A stretch of 29,070 bases of DNA from a bacterium. Lineage in GTDB: Bacteria; UBA6262; WVXT01. This document shows, one piece after another, positions 16,770-23,003 of the stretch (the stretch's first letter is position 1; the number at the start of each line of letters is the position of its first letter). The stretch covers positions 1 to 29,070 of the forward strand of contig DATKVN010000040.1 in the NCBI GenBank assembly GCA_035530055.1. The letters are read 5' to 3'. Below the pieces are notes generated by a model. The model was not told where the DNA came from. It did no database searches and worked only from the letters and a program-made list of their open reading frames with translations. The translations under genes and the position numbers were made by a program.

Positions 16770-17643
16770 GGTGAGTATAATTGGCGTGGGTTTGATTGGA
16801 GGCTCTTTCGGTTTAGCTCTAAAAAAGAAAAGACTTGTTGGGCAAGTAATAGGAATCGGTCGCCATATCCATAAGTTAAAAGAGGCGAAAAGACTGGGCG
16901 CTATCGATAGCTACACTACGGATTTTGCACGAGGGGTTAAAGATTCAGACATAGTTATGGTTGCCGCGCCTGTAGGCAAAATTCCTCTCATTGTTAAGAG
17001 AATATTACCCCATTTAAAAGAAGGCTGTATTATAACTGATGTAGGGAGCACAAAGGAAAAGGTAGTTAAGAAAGTCCATGAGATTCTCTTAAAATCTTCT
17101 GGTAAGGGAAGAAGGCCAAAGGTCTCTTTCATTGGTGGTCACCCAATGGCGGGTTCAGAGAAGCAAAGTGTCAGAAACGCCAGGGCCGATATCTTCTCAG
17201 GCACCACCTGTGTTCTGACTCCAGCAGATAGAAATGGCCGGAAAGCAGCTAAAGTAATTAGAGACCTTTGGAAGAGGATGGGAGCGAGAATCCTTTTGCT
17301 TAAACCTGAGGAACATGACTATCTCGTAGCTTATACAAGCCACTTACCCCATGTGCTGGCGTCCATATTGGCTAATCTGATGGGCAGGGTTTGTAAGGAA
17401 GACCCTCGAGCGAGCAGAGCCATCGCGGGAAGTATCTCCGATATGACCAGAATTGCAGCCAGCAATCCTGAAATGTGGATAGACATCTGTCTGTCTAATA
17501 ATAAAGCGATTTCAGAAAGTATCAACGTAATGATAAAACATCTAGAAAAATTCAAGAAGTCGATTGAAAAGAAAAGGAAGAGAGAAATTCAAGATTTGTT
17601 TCATAAAGGTAGACTGGCGAGGAGAAAATTAATCGGGTCGTAA
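16744..17643 (+). CDS. tyrA: Prephenate dehydrogenase
   Basis: NAD(P)-dependent oxidative decarboxylation of prephenate to hydroxyphenylpyruvate for tyrosine synthesis. The 299-residue form starts with a Rossmann motif (IIGVGLIGGS at 12-21), followed by ITDVGSTKE, GGHPMAGSE and TSHLPHVLAS. It has no fused chorismate mutase or ACT domain. The frame is open back to 16537, but that stretch overlaps aroF and is not TyrA-like. ATG 16744 lies between two copies of a 22-base repeat and has no Shine-Dalgarno sequence; GTG 16771, the next candidate, also lacks one. The N-terminal nine residues are thus repeat-derived. It is followed two bases later by aroA. Confidence 0.9.
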   Translation: MKKYLSPFKVSIIGVGLIGGSFGLALKKKRLVGQVIGIGRHIHKLKEAKRLGAIDSYTTDFARGVKDSDIVMVAAPVGKIPLIVKRILPHLKEGCIITDVGSTKEKVVKKVHEILLKSSGKGRRPKVSFIGGHPMAGSEKQSVRNARADIFSGTTCVLTPADRNGRKAAKVIRDLWKRMGARILLLKPEEHDYLVAYTSHLPHVLASILANLMGRVCKEDPRASRAIAGSISDMTRIAASNPEMWIDICLSNNKAISESINVMIKHLEKFKKSIEKKRKREIQDLFHKGRLARRKLIGS

Positions 17644-17645
17644 AT

Positions 17646-18932
17646 ATGAAAAATATAGGAGTGGAGAGAAAAAAGAGAATTAAGGGAGAGATTTCTCTTC
17701 CCGGAGACAAATCTATTTCTCACCGGGCTATTATGCTGGGTAGTATCGCCCAGGGAAAAACTAGGGTCAAAGGATTTTCAGATTGTGCTGACTGCCGAAA
17801 CACATTAAACGCTTTCCTTAAACTGGGGATAGAAATAGAAGACCACTCTCAGGGAGAATTGACTATTCATGGGCAAGGATTGAAGGGATTGACTTCGGCC
17901 AAAGAGATTATAGATGTCGGCAATTCGGGAACTACTATGAGACTTCTCAGTGGAATTCTTGCCGGACAGGATTTCTCCTCTACGATTACTGGTGATGAGT
18001 ATCTCCAGAGGAGACCTATGAAAAGAATTATCCTTCCCCTGAGGGAGATGGGAGCAAAGATAAGTAGCCCTGACGACAACCATCCACCGATAACCATTGT
18101 GGGGCAGAAATTACATGCAATCGATTACCATTCTCCTGTTGCCAGTGCCCAGGTGAAATCCTGTGTTCTTTTAGCTGGACTATATGCTAAAGGGAAGACG
18201 AGTCTTACTGAGTCTTCACCATCGAGAGACCATACGGAACGGATGTTAAAATATTTAAATGGACCTATAGAAATCGAAGGAACGGCTATATTCATAGAAG
18301 GAGTCTCGGAATTAGAGGCAAGAGCGATTACCATTCCCGGGGATATCTCTTCAGCAGCGTTCTTTATCATTACCTGTCTTCTTTTAAAGAATTCCGAAAT
18401 CAGGATAAAGGGAGTGGGAATTAATCCCACGCGGACCGGCGTCATAGATATCCTTAAAAAGATGGGAGCTGACATTGTAATTGAGAATGTCCATGAACTT
18501 TGTGGAGAGCCGGTAGCCGATCTTATTGTGAAAAGCAGCAACCTGAGAGGTACTAATATAGGGGGAGCGTTGATTCCCAGAATTATAGACGAGATCCCTG
18601 TGTTGGCTGTGGCTGCAACTCAAGCAGAAGGCGTAACTGAAATCAGCAATGCTCAGGAATTGAGAGTAAAAGAAAGTGATCGCATAGGCAATGTGGTTTC
18701 CGAACTTTCTAAAATGGGAGCCTCGATAAAGGAAAAAGAAGACGGAATGGTGATTTCCGGAGGGAAGAGATTGGCAGGTAGTTCGGTTAATAGTTTTGGT
18801 GATCACCGTATGGCCATGGCACTAACCATTGGCGGACTGATTGCTGATGGTGAGACTACCATAAACGATGTGGCCTGCATTGATACCTCCTTCCCTCACT
18901 TTATGGATGCTTTGAATAGAATGGTAGAATAG
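17646..18932 (+). CDS. aroA: 3-phosphoshikimate 1-carboxyvinyltransferase (EPSP synthase)
   Basis: It condenses PEP with shikimate 3-phosphate in the sixth shikimate step. The 428-residue length is typical. LPGDKSISHRAIMLGSIA, DVGNSGTTMRLLSGILAG, GDEYLQRRPM, RVKESDRI and FGDHRMAMAL are all intact and cover the substrate- and PEP-binding lysines and arginines. Three residues of the NSGTT loop match the usual class I pattern. The start two bases after tyrA implies coupled translation, although no clear Shine-Dalgarno sequence is visible. Confidence 0.96.
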   Translation: MKNIGVERKKRIKGEISLPGDKSISHRAIMLGSIAQGKTRVKGFSDCADCRNTLNAFLKLGIEIEDHSQGELTIHGQGLKGLTSAKEIIDVGNSGTTMRLLSGILAGQDFSSTITGDEYLQRRPMKRIILPLREMGAKISSPDDNHPPITIVGQKLHAIDYHSPVASAQVKSCVLLAGLYAKGKTSLTESSPSRDHTERMLKYLNGPIEIEGTAIFIEGVSELEARAITIPGDISSAAFFIITCLLLKNSEIRIKGVGINPTRTGVIDILKKMGADIVIENVHELCGEPVADLIVKSSNLRGTNIGGALIPRIIDEIPVLAVAATQAEGVTEISNAQELRVKESDRIGNVVSELSKMGASIKEKEDGMVISGGKRLAGSSVNSFGDHRMAMALTIGGLIADGETTINDVACIDTSFPHFMDALNRMVE

Positions 18933-18948
18933 ACATGGTGGAAATTTG

Positions 18949-19617
18949 GTGAAGAAAAGAGCCGTTATTACTATCGATGGACCAGCAGGAGCAGGGAAAA
19001 CCTCAATTGCCAAAATTGTCAGTAGAAAGTTGGGCTATAACTATATTGATACCGGGGCGATGTATAGAGCAATAAGCTGGAAGGCATTTAGAGAAAAGAT
19101 AGATTTAAAGGCTAAAGAAAAGTTAATTAAGATGGTAAGAAATACCAAAATAGAATTAAAGAATAGAGCTGGAACGGTGAGAGTCTATTTAGACGGAAAA
19201 GATATCACCAATAAGATAAGGAATAAGAGGTTGGCCGAAGGAGCGAGCATTTTAGCTACAGTCCCCGAGGTGAGGGAACAGCTCATGAAAATTCAGAGGA
19301 GAATGGGTTCTTCAGGGGGAATTGTAGTGGAAGGCAGGGATATAGGCACTGTAGTCTTTCCCAGGGCAGATTATAAATTCTATCTGGATGCGTCCATTAA
19401 AGAGAGGGCTTTGAGGAGGTATAGAGAACTGAAAGTGAAAGGGGAGGAAGGGCAGCTGGCTGAACTGGAAAAGGCGATTCGCTCTCGAGACAAGCGGGAC
19501 CGCACCAGAGGAGTAGCTCCCTTGAAGATAGCTCGTGATGCTGTAGTCATAGACTCTACAGATATGAGTAAGAAAGAGGTAGTGGAATTTATTCTGAAAA
19601 GAATCCAAACAGGGTAG
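18949..19617 (+). CDS. cmk: Cytidylate kinase
   Basis: It phosphorylates CMP and dCMP with ATP. The 222-residue protein has the P-loop GPAGAGKT, the NMP-binding IDTGAMYRA segment and EGRDIGTVVFPRADYKFYLDA, and ends with the RSRDKRDRTRGVAPLK/VIDSTDM pattern of bacterial Cmk. Candidate starts are TTG 18946 and GTG 18949; GTG is chosen as the more usual codon, with a weak GGTGG upstream. It lies 16 bases after aroA. The order aroA-cmk-(plsC)-ispH-rpsA is conserved in several anaerobic lineages. Confidence 0.94.
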   Translation: MKKRAVITIDGPAGAGKTSIAKIVSRKLGYNYIDTGAMYRAISWKAFREKIDLKAKEKLIKMVRNTKIELKNRAGTVRVYLDGKDITNKIRNKRLAEGASILATVPEVREQLMKIQRRMGSSGGIVVEGRDIGTVVFPRADYKFYLDASIKERALRRYRELKVKGEEGQLAELEKAIRSRDKRDRTRGVAPLKIARDAVVIDSTDMSKKEVVEFILKRIQTG

Positions 19618-19665
19618 CTTGGAATTTGGTTCGGCTCGCTGGCAATTTTTCCACGTAGAAAGGTC

Positions 19666-19723
19666 TGGAGTCCTCCCGAAAGGGAGGGTTGATAAACAGA
19701 ACCTTGCTTTCGCAAGGACTCCA
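19666..19723. repeat. Type B palindromic element, uninterrupted form
   Basis: TGGAGT (19666-19671), hairpin CCTCCC-GAAA-GGGAGG (19672-19687), a 14-base spacer, hairpin CCTTGC-TTTC-GCAAGG (19702-19717) and ACTCCA (19718-19723). Outer arms and both hairpins are identical to the flanks of the nested element at 7935-8062, which carries a type C unit in the spacer. It lies in the cmk-plsC gap. Confidence 0.88.
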
Positions 19724-19760
19724 CATCACAAACTATCTTTTAAATTGAGGCGGGTAATTT

Positions 19761-20369
19761 ATGCTGTATATTTTAGGTTATTGGCTAACTTGGTTAACAG
19801 CTAAACTCCTGTTCCGTTTTCGAATTGAAGGAAGGAGAAATATTCCCCAAGGAGGAGCTATTATTGCTCCTAATCATGCCAGTTATTGGGACCCTCCTCT
19901 GGTGGGCGCAGCAATTGATAGATACCAAGTCTACTTTATGGCAAAAAGACAACTGTTCCGGTTCCCGATTTTCGGAACGGTTCTCAAGATGATACATACT
20001 TTTCCTGTAGATAGAGGAAAGATAGACATAGCTGCCTTCAGAAAGGCACTTAGAATTTTGAATGGGGGGAAAATCCTGGTGGTCTTCCCTGAAGGTAGTC
20101 GGGGAAAAGGAGGGCGCCTGAGATTTCCTCAACCCGGGGTTGCCTGGATAGCGCACAAGACCAAGTTTCCTGTCGTTCCTACCCTGGTTGTGAATACTCA
20201 CAGGATAAAAGTTTTTCCCAGAGTAACTGTACGCTTTGGCTCACCTATATATTTCGAAACGGACCAAAGAGGGAAAAATGAAAAATCCCGCTACCGCAAT
20301 TTCGCCCACAAAATAATGGAAGGAATAATAAAGTTAGACCGAGAAGAACAGTACCGATATGGAATATGA
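19761..20369 (+). CDS. plsC: 1-acyl-sn-glycerol-3-phosphate acyltransferase
   Basis: A membrane-associated enzyme that acylates lysophosphatidate to phosphatidate. The 202-residue protein has an N-terminal hydrophobic helix, the HX4D catalytic motif NHASYWDPPL (His39, Asp44) and FPEGSRGKGGRL as the glycerol-phosphate binding motif. VPTLVVNT follows as motif IV. Length and motif spacing are normal for the short PlsC type. GAGGCGGG lies upstream of ATG. The gap before it holds a palindromic element; ispH begins 25 bases after it. Confidence 0.92.
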   Translation: MLYILGYWLTWLTAKLLFRFRIEGRRNIPQGGAIIAPNHASYWDPPLVGAAIDRYQVYFMAKRQLFRFPIFGTVLKMIHTFPVDRGKIDIAAFRKALRILNGGKILVVFPEGSRGKGGRLRFPQPGVAWIAHKTKFPVVPTLVVNTHRIKVFPRVTVRFGSPIYFETDQRGKNEKSRYRNFAHKIMEGIIKLDREEQYRYGI

Positions 20370-20393
20370 AATTGGAAATTTGGAATTTAAGAG

Positions 20394-21251
20394 ATGCGAC
20401 TTATTTTTGCTAAGAAACTGGGGTTTTGTTCGGGAGTAAGAAGGGCTATCTCTTTGGCGCAAAGTATACCAACAAGAGATAGTAAGAAAGGGACTGTCGC
20501 TACCCCGGTCTATACCTTAGGGCCACTAATTCATAATCCTCAGGAAGTCAAGCGCTTGGAAAGGCTGGGAGTAAAAGTTATCTCCAGCCTAAACCAGATT
20601 AAGACGGGAACTCTCATTGTGCCCTCTCATGGGTTACCTCAATCTATCTTGAAGAAAATAGAGAAAGCGCGACTTAAGTTGATAGATGCTACCTGTCCGT
20701 TCGTTAAACGGGCTCAATTGTTGGCAAAGAGCTTACATGAGAAAGGCTACCATGTAGTAATAGTTGGGCAGAAGTCTCATCCTGAAGTAATTTCATTGCT
20801 TTCTTTTGCCAATGGTGAAGCTTCTGTGGTGGAGACTCCTGGAGATGTGGGAAAGATTAACACAAGCAAAAAAACAGGAGTCATCAGCCAGACTACACAG
20901 TCGGTGGAAAGCTTCGAGAAGATTGTGAGAAGATTAAAGATAAAGAACAAACGGTTCAAAATTCATAACACTATTTGTAAAGAGACTTCCCAACGCCAGA
21001 AGGAGGCGAAAGGATTGGCGGAAAAGGCAGATCTCATGATTGTAATTGGCGGTAAAAATAGTGCCAATACTACCAGACTTTACAACATCTGTAAGAAGGT
21101 TACCCGTACTTACCATGTAGAATTGCCAGAGGAATTGAGACCCGGTTGGTTTAATAAAAAAGGAGTAGTAGGAATAACTTCAGGCACTTCCACTCCTGAT
21201 TGGATAATTAAAAGTGTAATTAAAAGCTTGTTTAGGAGTAGCAGACTTTAG
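20394..21251 (+). CDS. ispH: 4-hydroxy-3-methylbut-2-enyl diphosphate reductase
   Basis: The last enzyme of the MEP isoprenoid pathway, with a [4Fe-4S] cluster bound by three cysteines: Cys12 (LGFCSGVRRA), Cys101 (DATCPFVKRA) and Cys195 (NTICKETSQRQ). The conserved histidines in LGPLIHNP, PSHGLP and KSHPEV and the SGTSTPDWII tail motif are present. Length is 285 residues. The final residues FRSSRL and the stop codon come from a type A palindrome: the TAG is inside the hairpin loop region. The body ends near SVIKSL as usual, so activity should not suffer. Confidence 0.95.
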   Translation: MRLIFAKKLGFCSGVRRAISLAQSIPTRDSKKGTVATPVYTLGPLIHNPQEVKRLERLGVKVISSLNQIKTGTLIVPSHGLPQSILKKIEKARLKLIDATCPFVKRAQLLAKSLHEKGYHVVIVGQKSHPEVISLLSFANGEASVVETPGDVGKINTSKKTGVISQTTQSVESFEKIVRRLKIKNKRFKIHNTICKETSQRQKEAKGLAEKADLMIVIGGKNSANTTRLYNICKKVTRTYHVELPEELRPGWFNKKGVVGITSGTSTPDWIIKSVIKSLFRSSRL

Positions 21252-21261
21252 TCTGCGTTTA
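21235..21261. repeat. Type A half-element overlapping the ispH stop
   Basis: GGAGTA (21235-21240) is followed by GCAGAC-TTTA-GTCTGC (21241-21256). Bases 21235-21261 match 13480-13506 exactly in inverted orientation. The ispH TAG (21249-21251) lies within the palindrome, and the rpsA ATG follows at 21263. Confidence 0.87.
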
Positions 21262-21262
21262 G

Positions 21263-23002
21263 ATGATGGATACACAAAAAGAGAAAAATTACCATAACTC
21301 TAAAGATAGCTCTAAGATGGAAAAGTTATTAGACGACCTTGACAAAATCAAGGAAGGGAAAGTCGTTACCGGAAAGGTTGTCCAGATAAAAGGCGAATCT
21401 TTATTGGTCGATGTGGGCTTGAAGACTGAGGGAGTTCTCAGGAAAGAGGATGTAACCACTCCTTCCGGGAAATTAAAGGTAAAAGTTGGCGATAAAATCG
21501 AAGTCTTTCTGGAAAAAAGAGAAGATACCTTTGGACGACCTCTTATCTCCTTGAAGAAGGCGGAGGTTGCAAAGACCTGGGATAGAATTCGCGATGCTTA
21601 CACCACACAGAGCGAAATACTTGGTAAAATAGTCAAAAAGATTAAAGGGGGTATGATGGTGGATCTGGGAGGCCCTGATTCTATTCTGGAGGAAGGAAAG
21701 GGGCTTGCTGAGGCTTTTATGCCTGCCTCTCAAGTTGGTTATCCTCCAGTAAAGGACCTGGATGGCGTTATTGGCCAGGTGGTGCCTCTAAGAGTAATCG
21801 AATTCAAACCAAAGAGGAATATCGTCGTCTCCTGGAGATTAGTAATTGAGGATGAGGTAAAGAAAAAAAGAGAAGAACTGTTAAACAGAATAAATATAGG
21901 AGACGTATTAAAAGGTAGTGTAAAGAATATCACCAAGTTTGGTGCATTTATTGACCTGGGTGGAATAGATGGACTCCTCCACATAGGCGACATAACCTGG
22001 GGTCGCCTGGGGAAGGTGGAGGATGCTTTGAAGATTGGCGAACAGTTGGACGTCAAAGTTCTCGCTTTCAACCGGGAGAAAGAGCAGATTTCATTGGGAT
22101 TGAAACAGTTAGAGCCTCATCCCTGGGAAAATATTCGAGAGAAATATCCTGTTGATTCAACTCCCACGGGAAGAGTAACTGGCGTTCTTCCTTATGGTGC
22201 CTTTGTTGAACTGGAACCGGGAATAGAAGGCTTGATTCACGTCTCCGAGATGTCCTGGACGGAGAAAATAAGGCATCCCCGCGAAGTATTGAAAGTAGGA
22301 GACATGGTCAAAGTTAGAGTACTCAATGTAGATGAAAAAAACAGGAAATTATCTATTGGACTGAAACAGATACAACCCAATCCCTGGGCTCAGGCAAAAG
22401 AAAAGTATCCATCGGGGACAAGACTCACCGGAACTATTACCCATCTGGCACCTTTTGGTGCTTTTGTCAAATTAGAAGAAGGAATCGAAGGGATGATTCA
22501 TGTTTCAGATATTTACTGGACAAAGAGACTGAGACATCCTGGACAGGTGCTCAAGGTGGGCGACCAAGTGGAAGCAGTGGTTCTGGATATAAATGTTGAG
22601 GCTGAGAAAATATCTCTGGGATTGAAACAGAAATCGAAAAACCCATACGAGAAGTATTTTGTAGGGAGTAATGTTCAAGGGAAAGTCGTTCATCTCACCA
22701 ATTTTGGAGCTTTTGTAGAATTGGAACCGGACATCAAAGGGCTAATTCATATTTCCCAGGCGGGTAAGGAGAAAATTAAAGATATAAAAGAGGTTTTAAA
22801 GGTGGGAGATAAAGTCTGGACAAAAATTATTAAAGTCGATACCCAGCAGATGATAATCGATTTGAGTATTAAGGAGTATATCAAAGCACAGGAAAAAGCG
22901 GAGGTGGAAAAGTATATTGAACAGGAAATCCCGGGAACTACTATTGGCGAAATAATCAGTGAAAAATTGGACAATTCAGACAATTCAGAAAATGAGGAAT
23001 AA
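21263..23002 (+). CDS. rpsA: 30S ribosomal protein S1
   Basis: S1 recruits and unfolds mRNA on the small subunit. The 579-residue protein has six S1/OB repeats, starting near residues 28, 115, 210, 297, 383 and 468. Repeats 3-6 are the most regular, each with a K/PFGAFV-L-GI-GLIHVS-type core. The six-domain layout matches the long S1 of diderm bacteria rather than the short Bacillus-type protein. Two adjacent ATGs (21263, 21266) can start it; ATG 21317 is also possible because the first S1 repeat begins after it. None has a clear Shine-Dalgarno sequence, as is common for rpsA. Confidence 0.95.
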   Translation: MMDTQKEKNYHNSKDSSKMEKLLDDLDKIKEGKVVTGKVVQIKGESLLVDVGLKTEGVLRKEDVTTPSGKLKVKVGDKIEVFLEKREDTFGRPLISLKKAEVAKTWDRIRDAYTTQSEILGKIVKKIKGGMMVDLGGPDSILEEGKGLAEAFMPASQVGYPPVKDLDGVIGQVVPLRVIEFKPKRNIVVSWRLVIEDEVKKKREELLNRINIGDVLKGSVKNITKFGAFIDLGGIDGLLHIGDITWGRLGKVEDALKIGEQLDVKVLAFNREKEQISLGLKQLEPHPWENIREKYPVDSTPTGRVTGVLPYGAFVELEPGIEGLIHVSEMSWTEKIRHPREVLKVGDMVKVRVLNVDEKNRKLSIGLKQIQPNPWAQAKEKYPSGTRLTGTITHLAPFGAFVKLEEGIEGMIHVSDIYWTKRLRHPGQVLKVGDQVEAVVLDINVEAEKISLGLKQKSKNPYEKYFVGSNVQGKVVHLTNFGAFVELEPDIKGLIHISQAGKEKIKDIKEVLKVGDKVWTKIIKVDTQQMIIDLSIKEYIKAQEKAEVEKYIEQEIPGTTIGEIISEKLDNSDNSENEE

Positions 23003-23003
23003 C

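Noticed and set aside
18384-18806. 140-residue antisense frame opposite aroA
   Set aside because: Same reasoning: aroA is complete and motif-perfect here, and the antisense frame shows no domain or start signal.
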